The notes under the pieces were generated by a model. That model was not told the origin of the DNA and did not search any database. It was given only the letters and a program-made list of their open reading frames with translations. This document shows, piece after piece, positions 52,954-64,000 of a stretch of 64,000 nt of DNA. Numbering within the stretch: the first letter of the stretch is position 1; every line of letters begins with the position of its first letter. A program made the position numbers and the translations under genes. The stretch spans positions 3,410,001 through 3,474,000 of the forward strand of contig NC_092405.1 in the NCBI RefSeq assembly GCF_009017415.1, written 5' to 3'. Source of the DNA: Aspergillus flavus. Lineage: Eukaryota > Ascomycota > Eurotiomycetes > Eurotiales > Aspergillaceae.

Positions 52954-55854
52954 TCAGACAGCCCCTTGACGACTATGTGCACTTTGGAAGATGATACTCC
53001 ACTGCTACATATTGCTAGGTTCGGTCGATTATCTTCTATCATTTGCTTGGTTTGATTATCTTTTCGTGTATTTTTAATAACTATCGTTCTTGTGTTTCTT
53101 CGCTGTATTTTACACAAACTTTCGATTCTCTTTCTCTGGTACATGATAAATCTGATATAATTCGTCAAATGGCCATGTAGGAAGAAACCGTCGATTGCTC
53201 TAATTTAGGATGAGAGACTGCTCTTGTGCACATGATAGAGCTACGTAAAGAATCTTGTAGGTGACGATACATGACGAAGTTGGCAACATATGTTATCGAG
53301 ACAGCACATTTAAAAAACCAAGCTTACGTGGGAGTTTGGGACCAACGGTCTTCGTTCGAGAAGCTTCCGCTTATGGGAGAATCGTCTGAGAGGAATTGTC
53401 ATGGCACGACCTCAAGGAGGGCAGACGCGATATAGACATAGTAGGTCTCACGTTTCATAAGTTAGCCCTTTATAATACGTATTACGTGTACCCTAATCTA
53501 TCCATTCCAGCACTAGAACAGTCTTGAGATAACCCCCGAGGCAACCAACGTAGCTGACAGCTGATGCTGGGCTCCATAACATTTGATTTTATTGACCTAG
53601 ACTACTAGTAACCCTTGCCGTAGGGCCGTGGAGACCCTCACGAGGGTAATCCCGAGGTCTACTTGTAGCTTGCACTTTGGCATGCTAAGAGACCCACAAC
53701 TACCCACATTCCAGTTCCTATATGAAGTCGTCTAATGTCTAGTATTCTAACCTTTGTATCCAATAACCCGGGTGCTATACAGTAAGACGTTACTACATAA
53801 CGAATACAGAAAAACGGAGAGGAGTGTAACATCATCTCGATGATAGATTAGAACGTGGTGTTTGTGTTAGTAAAGTAACGAATGGATAATGCAGGCAGGG
53901 GATAGACAAATGGTGGTATAGGCTGGAAGAGCCACCGCGCAAATTGCACATTCGTATGAATTTGAGCAGTCAAATAGGAATATTCGTAAAGACTCGCAGA
54001 TTACGAGCGCAAATACGGATATCTCAAAATCCTATGGATGTATATTCGTGCCGATCCTTACTTCTTACGGTGCCGAGGATGTCCGAGGCTGATAGATCTC
54101 CGATCTATATCCCTTGCTTGTATACATTCAAGCCTATCCGCAAGCGGTGTAGACATAAGACATGTCATTTGGATCGAATGTCAATGCAGTAAGGGACGAA
54201 TAGCAGGTCACCATACGTTGATTTGGGTCCAGAACCCATGTTCGCGCAAGTATACTCCGTGCATATAGCGGAAATGCCAAGTGTCTTGTTTACTTTACAC
54301 TCATAACTTGTCAACCTTCCAAAACCGCCCGAAAGAGTGTATTCGGCTTCTTCCTCTGATCAGCTTTGGGAGAGAAGATATCAAATTCTCTTCCTTTATC
54401 TACATTCTTATTGTCGGAAGAGTGTCCGGTAGTGAATTCCCGGCATGCAAGAGGGCCAGGTCAGCACGTCTTATTAGTTGTTCTCAAAACAAATGTCTGC
54501 CAGGTTATGATTGCCGTGAAACTGCTTGTTTGGGTACATGCTACGTTTGGAACAGGTCGCTATTATATTCCTAATACAGAAGCTAAGAAGATATGGACCC
54601 ATGGAGGAAGGATCTGCATACCATTGGGCTAGCCAGTGTGTAGCAAAGGACAATCAAGAAGATACGATTGTGTGTCCGGACTTGCTTCATACTTGTGAAT
54701 TCCGTTTTAGCTAATCTATAGAATTGGAGGGCGGGGCAATGTCAGGCAGGGTGCCAAAGTGGCATTCAAAAAGGTGCTGGGAGAGAAATGTTCTGACATA
54801 AAGTTCTGTAACTGGTGATAATCATTATGATTATCATGGGGACGAATAATATGTCGTAGGACTTTGAGGCATTTGCATTTGTATTCGTAATCCTGTAATC
54901 TCTAGGTTACAAATATTTCGTCGTATGGATACATTTGCAATGTTGCCAAGATGGCCAATTGTGCTGATCCATGTTATGTGGTATTTATCAATCATCTAAT
55001 CATATTCCTAGCGCCCAAACTGGGGCACGAGGGGGTAAGAATGTAGTTACTGGCGTTGGAATTGGGCTAAAACCTTTGTATAGAGTCGCTCATTAAGGAT
55101 TATAAGGAGGTCAGAATTCCATAGATCATAATCCTTTCGCAGAATTAGACTTTAAATGTGATTAAATCGTTCCAATACCCTTGGAGTTTTAATAATACGC
55201 CATTTTCATTGTTTTGGATTCAGATTACACTTGATATATTTTGACATACCTGGGGAAATCACATATATATTTTTATGCAGTGTACATATTATACAATACT
55301 GTATAGAAAGTTTCCACCAAAACAAAACATTAATGATCCAAGTGTCGCAAGGACTAAAGAAAGCTGGCCCGATATTGGATCATAGATAAATACTACTTGC
55401 ACAATCTGGCATATGCCACGGATTGCACACATCTCGCTCTCTGGAAAAGGGCCATTTGTACCTTCTCCATCGTTACATTAGCATATGGGAAAGCGTCTTT
55501 AGCGCTCTGTTGTTCCCGGCTGGCTTCATGGGATGCATAGCATACAAATAGCGTAAAACCTTTACAAGAGCTTTTTTTCATCCATTGATGAATACTATTA
55601 TTATTACTCTAAAGAATGACTAGGAGGCGAGAGACTCCTGAAAAACATAGCAAGGTATACAAGATTTTGACATGCATTCCCAAGGTCTGTGGACGTAGTA
55701 TGAGACATTAATCAGCCAGCTTCGTATCTGAGAGCGCAATAACAAGAAACCCCGGGCGCTCCTCCTTTGCCTGCTCCAAAACCCTATGCAAACGCGTCTC
55801 CGTCTGGATGGCTAAGTAGCATGGCTGAACTAACGCAACTTCTCTTATGCTCTA
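52954..55854. other. 2.9-kb gene-poor region
   Basis: Short frames in 53944-54714 and 55393-55581 show no domain, no signal peptide and no supporting splice pattern. A 10-bp-arm palindrome is at 54816-54836. Confidence 0.4.
54816..54836. repeat. Small perfect palindrome
   Basis: TGATAATCAT, one T, then its exact reverse complement. AT-rich, so it may be chance or a binding site. Confidence 0.7.
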
Positions 55855-56116
55855 CTAGTTATTGGGTACAACACAAGTAAGAGTTGCAGATCCATATTCC
55901 ATCTTGACGGCGTATCCGATACCACCACATTCATTGTCGCATACTTTAGAGATGTAACAGGGCTTTCCAAAAGCTGGAAGTATCCTTAGTCAGTGTGATC
56001 TAGTATAAGCGAAGCACCTCTGGGTAATACTTACTCATATGGGGTGGGAGATGAGCCTCACTCAAGCCGAGAGACAAGAGGAACGTCGCGAGAGAGAAGA
56101 GCCGCGCGATATACAT
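55855..56116 (-). CDS. Small secreted cysteine-containing protein, 66 aa
   Basis: Exons 56116-56035 and 55973-55855 with a 61-bp intron (GTAAGT, branch CTGACTAAG, acceptor TTCCAG). The first exon encodes a clear signal peptide (MYIARLFSLATFLLSLGLSEA). The mature part is about 45 residues with four cysteines in the order C-x5-C-x3-C-x19-C (CYISKVCDNEC...TCVV). This is effector- or antimicrobial-peptide-like in size, but four cysteines are fewer than in classical defensins. No homologue recognised. It stands alone between two gene-poor stretches. Confidence 0.7.
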
Positions 56117-57489
56117 AGCGTTTGGAAAAGGATATACCGTCGTCTTCGTTGAGGTATGGATGATTGGTATCGAGGAATGGTATAGCTTGATGACTTTGCT
56201 TGAGGTCTGGTTAAATGTATGGAGTTAGCGATGGAGAATCAGCATGTGGTACGGGTGTCGCCCTTTTATAGACGAGGCCGGTTCCCCCAGAGTCCTTCTA
56301 GAGCCATGGGAATATTCACAGATTAATCAGCCAGACACCAGCACTCGCTTTATGGTGACGTACGTGAGCGGGGGTAGAGAGCTGGGCGTACATGGTAGCT
56401 CCGTGATGAATAACGTCACAAGTATCTCTCTAGCCAGAGGTCGAACGAGGCTCCGCAGTTTAGCTTTCAATCTTCAAGCCATGGCAAATCCACTTATTCT
56501 TGACACAGCAAAAGCTGTCCTAGAGATGCACCTACGAAATGTCATTCAATGCGCCTGGCTCACCGCTTACTGGCATCGTGCCTCGCGTCACAGTAGATCA
56601 TCGTAACCCCTTGCATTATGGTTCGGCCCGTCTGCTCGTTTAGGATACTCTATGGGTAGCTATCCTGTGCAATGAATCCCTTGCTTTAATTATATGCGAG
56701 ATACTAATGGACAAACAGACACCCTTCATTGCAGCGACCACGGAATGAGTGTCGCGGATCTAAGTGCCGCAAACCCATGGTTGATGTTCTATGAACTTTC
56801 TCCCGGAGGATGTAACCTTTGTAACGTCATTATACATGACAGATATCACTGACGGGGCTCAGTATTATACGAGTCAATTTTCCTGTTGTAACCCTACAAT
56901 CGCCAAATGCCCGAAGACTGCATCTTCCTACGTAATGAGGAACACCGTTTGAAGCAAATTCGGAGATGTTCGGCAGGGCCCACCAGAATCTAAGAATAAA
57001 AATGCTGCCCATATTCGACACTGTGTGACTTAGATTCCAGACACAATGTCGATCACTGCTTTCATTGGAAGTGGGTGGAATAATTGAAAGGGATCGTGCA
57101 GGGCTTACTGCCAATGTGGATGAGAAGACGACAATAAATGTGTTAGGAATCAGGATGCCTCGCAGTACTGTTACATACTTAGGTAGCGCTGCAAGGAGCA
57201 GAGTAAATGCTGTACCCAATACCGATTGGTTGTCTTCGATTTACCTAGCACGAACTTGACCACCCCAGCTACGAACCTTATGTAGCACAAACGATGTGGT
57301 ATTGCATTCGGTAATGGAGGTGCTGCATCCGGGCAGCTTTTTATCTATGCAACCGCCAACTTGAGGCCTTGAGTCCCACGTATAAAAGCTCCCGATAGCT
57401 CGGACACCTGAGATCTTCGACTCCTACAGTCCACCAACTCGCACTTTCTGCATCCTTGAAGCTACTCCAGAAACCCCCAGTTGAGCATC
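56117..57489. other. 1.4-kb intergenic region
   Basis: A minus-strand frame of 130 codons (56830-57219) has a hydrophobic start but no ATG and no supported splice to one. A TATA box (CGTATAAAAGC, about 57379) belongs to the next gene. Confidence 0.4.
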
Positions 57490-57872
57490 ATGAGCGCTCA
57501 AGGTGAGCATAAGCCCGATCATCAATGCATATCACTCTAACTCAATCTAACCCTTCAGGCCGACTCTGGGATATCCAGCACGGAGTTGAGGGGGAGGTCG
57601 AGGCGGGAAAGGGCCAAATAACACGATATTCCAACGGGCAGCCGACGCGATTCACCTTCAAGAAACGCTTTCAACGCACCCCGAATGTGCAGATCACTCC
57701 CATCCTGACCAACCGCCATGGGACATTCAACCCCTTTTACCTCTACCTGATGAGTCCGTCCGGAGGTCCACCGGCAGACGAGGACGGGTTTTATCTTGGG
57801 ATCTATAGCAAACCGGGTGTTAGTATGGATTTTGAGTATTTTGCTACTGGTATTTATGATGGGGAAGATTAG
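57490..57872 (+). CDS. H-type-lectin-like small protein
   Basis: Exons 57490-57502 and 57559-57872 (108 aa), intron 56 bp (GTGAGC...CTTCAG); the first exon codes only four residues plus one base. A strong TATA box lies about 110 bp upstream. The pattern RFTFKKRFQRTPNVQITPIL, then FYLYLMSPSG, and GVSMDFEYFATGI fits the H-type lectin fold (F..F...P.V.v..., a middle strand, a final aromatic strand), known in snail agglutinins and fungal proteins that bind GalNAc or other sugars. There is no signal peptide, so it is cytosolic, as are many fungal defence lectins. The assignment rests on the strand pattern only. Confidence 0.6.
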
Positions 57873-58799
57873 TAAGAATGCGAGTAGCAGAATAACTAAT
57901 TATTTACCCTACTGCAATTCACTTGCTCAAGAAGCCCTTTCAAGACTAAGGATAGACTGTGTTTTGTTTTGATTCCCATGACAGAGGACTTATCTACCTA
58001 TCATGTACTCCGTACATCTAGGTGCATATATACTTGCCAGAATATGCACATCACTTCGGTCGTAGGTGTTCCTACTAAAGGATATAACAATATATATTTA
58101 CTTAGTAGGTGATACATATAATACAGCTTGGTGGGAGACCAGTGTAGTTGAATAGTTGGACTCCACCTTCATCAAGTTGAGGCCTTGTCTTTGCTATATA
58201 TATAAGTCATAGGGGTGAAATTTCGAGCTGGAGATCCACAAGGTATACAAAAAAACGTTTACAGAATCTTATTTCTCGATAGTAATACGGCAACGTGCGG
58301 TACGTATGGAAAATGAACTGTGATTACAAAATTGTCCATTCTTGTCCATTCTTGGACGCGGGCCCGTCGATCTAGAAGATTAACTATTTTAATAGAATAT
58401 TAGGGATAATATTGTTATCGAGTATTGTATTAAAATAAACGTTAGGTTCTAGAGATTTAGATTACTAAAATAACTAATTTTCTACATCCTGTAACAAGCT
58501 AGTGGGCTTACAACCTCCTACATAAATATATCAAAAGGAAATTGTTACTGTCAACATAATTTGACTCGGCTTGTGCCTACACTAGCAGGTAGTGGAAAGA
58601 CAAAACTTGAAGAGAATTCAAATAAATAAATTTCTATAGACAGGTAATCATTAACCAACAACCCAGCAATCTCATACTGATAGCGCCTAGGACTTCCAAA
58701 AGATCAATCATAATTTTGACGTAACCTGCCAGTTATCTCAGCAAACTCAGACCCTCCACCAGGCAATAACCATGCTTCTATGAACATAGACCGATATGT
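57873..58799. other. Intergenic, nothing recognised
   Basis: AT-rich; a short direct repeat TTGTCCATTC occurs twice near 58332-58352. Confidence 0.35.
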
Positions 58800-60487
58800 T
58801 TAACTAACCTGGCCAACTGTCGTAGATTCGAATCCCCCGTTCGGATGGATCAGCACCTTTGTGTAGCCGTCCTCTCTTTTGTCGAACTTCTCGTACGCAA
58901 CTTCCGCATGGTCGAGTCTAATCTCATGGGAGACAACAAAGCTAGGCTTTGCCTTGCCAGCGATAATCAAATCCCGTAGGTACCGGTTGTATGCTTTCAC
59001 ATTGCATTGGCCGGTAGCAAGCGATAGACCCTGCAGTAAGTTAGCAATGCGAACAAGCTGATGTCGGGGACAGATTACTTTCCTTCTCGAAAAGCTTTCC
59101 AAAACTAAGACTTATTGCGCCTTTCGCGGCGACCTCATCAGAAGCACCCGGGTCACTGGTGAGCAAGAAAATTAGTCACATGAGCCTATCGTAAGGTTTA
59201 GTGCAATGGCTCACCTTGGCACGTAGAGCCCAGGAATTCCCATGCCTCCGCAGGCCCTGGTGACACGGATCATGTTCTCAAGCACAATGTTCGGCTTTTC
59301 CTTCGAGCCGCTGGTGTCTACGGCCTGGTAACCGACAGCATCCACGGAGCGGTCGACCTCTCCGCCGTTGAGACGAATAATCTGGTCCACGGCATCACCC
59401 TTGGTGAAGTCAATTGGGGTACAGCCGATCTTTTCCGCAACAGCCAGTCTCTCAGGAACACGGTCTACAACGAAGACGCGAGAGGCTCCGCGAAGTTGAG
59501 CTGAGTAAGCTGCCATCAAGCCAACCGGACCCGCACCGAACACAGCAATGCTTTCTCCTGACTTGAAGCCGGAGATTTCAACGCCATGCCAACCTTATAG
59601 TTTATTGTTAATACAGAGGCTCTTGGGGAGGGCGACCGTGCGAATCCATACCTGTCGGGAAGATATCTACACCACTTGGTTAGTAAAAAGGGCAACAAAT
59701 TCAAGCGCGCCGACGACTCACCTGCGAGAAGAACGAAGTCGGCTTCATGCTCCGTACCAGGGGGCAATAACAGAGCATTAAAGTCGGCATACGGGACCCG
59801 AATGTACTGAGCCTGGCCTTCACATTCCAGTCAGATCAATTCGCCAATATCTTGTCTTGGGATCACCAGAAACACATACCTCCACGATACGGGCCCATAG
59901 CCACATAACCTGCCAGCGATTAGCAGACCGAACTCGTATTTATGCGCGTCAATGTATTACCATAAGCACCACCTGCAAAGCCGGGATTGACACCAGTGCA
60001 AAACGCGGTCTTGCCCTCATCACAGTTGCGGCAGCGGCCATCGGCAACATTGAATGGCATGACAACGCGATCTCCCTTCTTCAATAGTGTTACACCTTCT
60101 CCTAGTTCCTCGACGATTCCCATGTTTTCGTGACCTTTTGTGACCCGTCAGTAAGAACCATTATGTTATCTCCATGTCTTCGTACCGAATGTAATTCCTG
60201 GCTCTGCGGCGGTTCTCCCTTCATACATACTGTGGCATCATAAGTTCTATGCGCAATCTTTCGTCACTCCCCACTCCCACAGTATACTTACTGCAAGTCG
60301 GAGCCGCAAATAGCAGCCTATAGGATGAATTAGTAAGTTTCCCCGGTGCGCGGCAATGTTGGTAACCCACCGTCGTGACCTTGACAATGATATCGTCGGG
60401 ATGTTCCAGCTTGGGCATCTCGACCTCTTGGACCCGGACTTTGTGAGGTCCAACATAATTAACCGCTCTCATAGTGTTTGGGGCCAT
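58800..60487 (-). CDS. Zinc-dependent alcohol dehydrogenase (formaldehyde-dehydrogenase type), one damaged splice donor
   Basis: Ten exons: 60487-60371, 60317-60292, 60229-60186, 60134-59961, 59909-59880, 59817-59722, 59666-59652, 59593-59215, 59155-59083 and 59030-58800 (394 aa). Catalytic zinc ligands are C43 (AAICGSD) and H64-E65 (GHEN). The structural zinc loop is GRCRNCDEGKTAFC, the NAD-binding turn FGAGPVGLMAA, and the end TGQCNVKAYNRYL...DKREDGYTKVLIH is typical of the glutathione-independent formaldehyde dehydrogenase-like group. Likely reaction: NAD-linked oxidation of an aldehyde or alcohol. Nine exon junctions are canonical except the last: the donor after GAGAAG reads GAAAGTAAT instead of GT. 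Using the next GT breaks the frame. So this gene may be impaired, use a rare GA-AG intron, or reflect a sequencing error. It is divergent from the isomerase pseudogene. Confidence 0.8.
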
Positions 60488-61075
60488 TGCGACTTGATTG
60501 AAAAGGAGAGATACAACAATTCAGGTTTCAACAAGCAGGTGTCGCTTGTGAGGAGGGAGATCGCGGTGCGATCGATACACATTTATACTCCAAGAGCTAC
60601 CCCGCATCTCTATCATGGCGCGCTATAATGCAATGCGATCGACTTTCTAGAATTATTCAGTAGAATTATTTTCCCCTCACGGCCAAGCTTTAGGGGATAA
60701 TCTCCGTAAAAAGTAAGGTGGAGCCCTGTCTGCCGTTCTCGGCATCTTTCCCCGATGCTGGATGGGGAAATATTACCCCACTTCGACGATCTCCGATGCC
60801 CTAATCTTGACATTGGCGTCAACGGACCCGCTGCGTGGTTCTTTACTCTTTCGATCTTGCCCTCATGTTGTCTTTTGACTTGAAGTAGAAATAAAGCATC
60901 TTGCCCAGCCGCGATGATGTCGCGCACGAAATGCAACATCTATTCTTTCCCCTCTTCGACTTTGACTGGCTCAGACACCTGTTACTACTCAGCGAACAAT
61001 TGCGATGTCACAAAGTCTCCGATTCCGCTCCACGTGGGGGGTTGCCACCGGGGATAACTACGAGGACTGATCAAA
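60488..61075. other. Intergenic between divergent gene and pseudogene
   Basis: Nothing coding supported. Confidence 0.3.
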
Positions 61076-62232
61076 ATGGCTTCCGACCTCGAAAGATCAA
61101 TGTTACAACAAGAAACGTGGTAGTTCCTCCGGAACACCAGTTGACTAACGGGATTCTGTCCGATTTCAGTGGGAATTGAAGTTGACATAGCTCCTCTGCC
61201 AAACATCTCCACAATCCGCGATCTTTGCGATGAAGTCGGCCTAGAAATCTGCGTTATGTGAGCTTCTCACACAGAAGAATGCCGCCCACATTACTCTCTC
61301 AGACAACACTAACACCACAGCCGAAGGATGCAAAATGACCCTGTTATGCAGGGCCAGAGCCTATTAACCTGACCCCTACAGGTCATCTTGAAAATTATAA
61401 AGCCCAGTTCGCGATCGCGAAGACTCTTGAGCCGTTCAAGATCAATGCACACTCTGGAGAGCACGGCGTCTTCAACGAAGCCCAAAACTGAGGGATTACA
61501 TTGACCACGACAACAGTGATGGATGGTCAGTCGACTAGGTTGTTGAATTCTTCACGGGCACCATCGATGCCGAACTCGGACTGCAAGGCATGGTGAGCCA
61601 CGAAATGCATAGAAACCGGGCATTCTTTTAGTCCCTACGCTACGGCTGCAGTCTTGAAATGAGTCCCAAGCCTATATGTCACGGCCGACTTCTCACATTT
61701 CGTTGTCGTCTGTGAACGTCTTCTAGACCAGGACGAGGTGGACAAGGAACTTCTCCGACCTTTTATTCCTCGTGTTAGTTTCCCTTTTCCATAGGAGCTA
61801 TCTTCCGCATTTCGACACGTATATCCCTTTAGGTGACCCGTATCCATGCCAGAATCGGAACAACGCAATCATCGCAATGCCTAGAACCAACAAACGACGT
61901 GTCCAAAGAGGAAAGGAGGAGGTTCTTCGAAGAATTCTGGAAACAGATTATCTAGTCAATTGTTCAACAGAGGTCATCTCCGATTACCTTTGTTCCAGAG
62001 GATGGGTACGGGTCCCCAAACCATCAGATCGCTCTTTCGTATTTCGGAAACTGCAGTTCCCTCCCGTCCATATACTTTGTGTGCGTATGTGCTAACGTAT
62101 TCTATGATGTCTAGACCGTTCCCATACCATCCCTTCGGCGCTGCCGCTAGCTACTCCAATGTTGCTGATAGTGAATGCCGTCGCCTTCAGACCCTTTGGG
62201 AGACGTTTGCCCAGGAGGCAAGCTCCTCGTAA
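61076..62232 (+). pseudogene. Sugar-phosphate isomerase/epimerase (AP-endonuclease-like TIM barrel), decayed
   Basis: Family pieces occur in order on the plus strand: MASDLERS near the start, STIRDLCDEVGLEI (about 61202), HLENYKAQFAIAKTLEPF and INAHSGEHGVF (61385-61475), VVEFFTGTIDAELGLQG and SHEMHRNRAFF, then VPSLYVTADFSHF and VVVCERLLD (about 61665-61730), RIHARIGTTQSSQ, and FPYHPFGAAASYSNVADSE at the end. They are interrupted by several stops (TGA, TAG), at least one one-base shift (near 61630) and plausible remaining introns (for example GTTAGT 61770 to TTTAG near 61832). Some stops could arise by C-to-T change. The family converts sugar or inositol derivatives; this copy cannot be functional as it stands. 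Confidence 0.7.
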
Positions 62233-63087
62233 GCGGCAGTGGGATTAAGTTTAACGTTTACAATATTTTATAGATTATAGATCAGATACGATCAGAAGAA
62301 ATAAATATGACTATGAAATTTAAACTTATGATAATTGTTAAGTTCCTATGATTCCTATGTTTGGAACCAACAATCCTAACAAAGTAAGTACATTCATTCG
62401 CCTTATTTATTCTCCGGGGTTTAGTTTGGTTACTACTTCATCGTAATCGTCCATGAACTCTTCCAACATGCAGAGTAGTCTATCAGATAATACAAAATCA
62501 TATATAGCTTGCCATAAGTACCGTAAGCAATTACTCATAAGTATGAAAGTGGGTTGAGAATGTATGACCGGGAGAAAGAAATTTGAAGAGGTTGGAAGAA
62601 ATGGAAAAAGAGGGCTGAGTACTACTACTAGTAGTAGGTTATATGCCCATTTCTCGGACTTCACCGCAGTCAGTGGATCGAGAAGGACGCTCGGGGTAGT
62701 GAAACGTGAGACAAGGATTACTATACCAGTAAAGCCTATTTAAATTCGTTAATTAATCTCAGTTTCTCCCTGCTAACGTATGATTAGTGCAATAAGCGCC
62801 AGGTGTGCTAGTCTTTTCAATATGGAGCTAAAGCTGCATGAACCTATGAAACCACTTTCCCAATAAACCAATGATGTAGAACCAGTAGCGCTCACAAGGC
62901 TGTAACCAGCAACGAGGCTGAGCAAAACCAGCCTTACCTGACCAGCGTTAACACCAAGCCTTGAATAAGAAGCAAGGCCAGTCCGTTATCTGTATGTTTG
63001 GGTCATGCGAGAAATCCAACCCAAAAACTAATGGAACCCTTCTTGACCTCCCGTCTCTCAGAGTCCGTACGTCTGAATAACACGAGC
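62233..63087. other. Intergenic, nothing recognised
   Basis: A minus-strand frame at 62407-62664 lacks a convincing start. Confidence 0.3.
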
Positions 63088-63732
63088 TCACTTTTCCAAA
63101 TCAACTTTGATAAACTCCCAGACAGTGCCACCCTCTCGTTTCGCATCCACCATTAACTCCCGGTTATCTTTCCCCCCGATTCTCATCGGCAGAAACTCAC
63201 CCCAGTGCTTCACCAGCAAGACGTGACCACCATCTGGGTGCTGCCGCGCACAAAACCACTCCCACTCATCATGCCGCTCTGCCTTAGCCTGGAACCGCCA
63301 GTTGCTCTTCCGATTATCATGACCAATATATGTACCCGAGACTGCGTTATAGAAGCCGAGCCACATACTGTCGTTCTCCACACAGTGCCAGTGACTGCCA
63401 CGACCGAACTGGTATATGCTCTCCACTACGCTTGCTTCGGGGTACAAGCCCAAGATACCCTTCTCTAGGGCTATGACGAGCTTGGTCTCAGGGTCGCGGA
63501 TGATGTACGTGCCTCCTTTCCAGGGACACACTCCCACTCGACTGTCGCTTATGCTCGAGTAGCTCGGCAGGTCAAAGTCTGTATTGATGTATTCTGGTAT
63601 GTTGCCAGTATTATGCGGTGCGCTGTACTCATCGTTGGAGATGTGAGATAAGGTATCGTGCGTGGGTGTGTTGTAGCCATCTTCATCTGAGGCGACGGAC
63701 GATGACTCGAAGCTCCTTGTGGGAGTGTCCAT
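63088..63732 (-). CDS. Beta-trefoil-like fungal protein, 214 aa
   Basis: Single frame from the ATG at 63732. Residues 1-65 are Ser/Asp/Asn-rich and disordered. Residues 70-212 are beta-rich with repeated aromatic strands: GGTYIIRDPETKLVIALEKG, HWHCVENDSMWLGFYNAVSG, TYIGHD, WEWFCARQHPDGGHVLLVKH, and TVWEFIKV at the end. The spacing of these strands and the GTYIGHD turn resemble fascin or ricin-type beta-trefoil proteins common in ascomycetes. No signal peptide. Function is unknown; ligand binding (carbohydrate or actin-like) would be inference. Confidence 0.65.
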   Translation of the reverse strand: MDTPTRSFESSSVASDEDGYNTPTHDTLSHISNDEYSAPHNTGNIPEYINTDFDLPSYSSISDSRVGVCPWKGGTYIIRDPETKLVIALEKGILGLYPEASVVESIYQFGRGSHWHCVENDSMWLGFYNAVSGTYIGHDNRKSNWRFQAKAERHDEWEWFCARQHPDGGHVLLVKHWGEFLPMRIGGKDNRELMVDAKREGGTVWEFIKVDLEK

Positions 63733-64000
63733 TTCGAACTTGTCCTGTGTATCTGTAACTATTCCAGAAGAAGTTAGAGCTCAGGATGCTCGGCTTATAT
63801 TGATGTTACTTGAATATCTGAATATAATTGTTTTCCTTGCGTTGGACAAGAAACAAAGCATAGAAGAGGGTGGGGTATGTGGGGACTACCCGACTGGCGC
63901 GCTAAGCCTTTTTAGGTCACGGTCTTTACCTCTTGACTAACCGAACAGCTATCATCATAGCCAGAGTGTGCTGTGTAAAAAGCGGCCAAGCATACATGGT
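63733..64000. other. Upstream region of the beta-trefoil-like gene
   Basis: Nothing further recognised up to the window edge. Confidence 0.3.

Noticed and set aside
56830..57219. 130-codon minus-strand frame with hydrophobic start
   Set aside because: No ATG and no plausible splice to one; left as an open frame only.
58820..58845. GATTCGAATCCCC resembling a tRNA B box
   Set aside because: It is inside the coding end of the dehydrogenase; no A box or cloverleaf can be drawn.
1..64000. CRISPR arrays, bacterial operons, riboswitches
   Set aside because: No regularly spaced repeats with unique spacers; the DNA is fungal nuclear with introns.

Overview
The window is nuclear DNA of a filamentous ascomycete, most likely a member of the Eurotiales (Aspergillus/Penicillium relatives). 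The evidence is the gene style (46-60 bp GT-AG introns with CTAAC-like branch sites, TATA boxes 50-130 bp upstream of ATGs), a dispersed single-copy 5S rRNA gene, and fungal-specific families (HET, BCS1-like AAA ATPase, fructosyl-amine oxidase, Tse2-like ART, RING-patatin, ferric reductase). Species and chromosome position cannot be read from the sequence. Introns were placed by eye from splice motifs, reading-frame phase and alignment of paralogous pieces, so exon coordinates are predictions.

Left third (1-20 kb), accessory in character: an Asp/Gly/Ser-repeat protein running off the left edge; a protein made of two tandem copies of one domain; a two-gene module (small SANT/Myb-like protein plus small coiled-coil protein) with a divergent leucine-zipper-like gene; a five-exon RING-patatin phospholipase; a pseudokinase with an in-frame stop; a small minus-strand gene; a GPI-anchored cupredoxin-like protein; a MADS-like/coiled-coil gene; a ferric reductase; then a second copy of the SANT + coiled-coil module. 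Patatin and ferric reductase genes side by side are typical cargo of giant Starship transposons, but no captain recombinase is in the window.

Middle (20-35 kb): a BCS1-like AAA ATPase, several lineage-specific genes of unknown function, two tandem Tse2-like ADP-ribosyltransferase toxin homologues, an 81-bp-repeat protein, and a 5S rRNA gene on the minus strand.

Right (35-64 kb), more metabolic: a divergent pair of lysine 2,3-aminomutase and a D-Ala-D-Ala-ligase-like ATP-grasp enzyme (a possible beta-lysine pathway), a HET protein with C-terminal membrane helices, a fructosyl-amine/saccharopine-type oxidase, an uncharacterised pair of divergent genes (one ending in a fungal ubiquitin-like domain), a secreted DUF7029-like protein, a small cysteine-containing secreted protein, an H-type-lectin-like protein, a zinc alcohol dehydrogenase with one damaged splice donor, a decayed sugar-phosphate isomerase, and a beta-trefoil-like protein. 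There are no operons, CRISPR arrays or tRNA genes that I can support.
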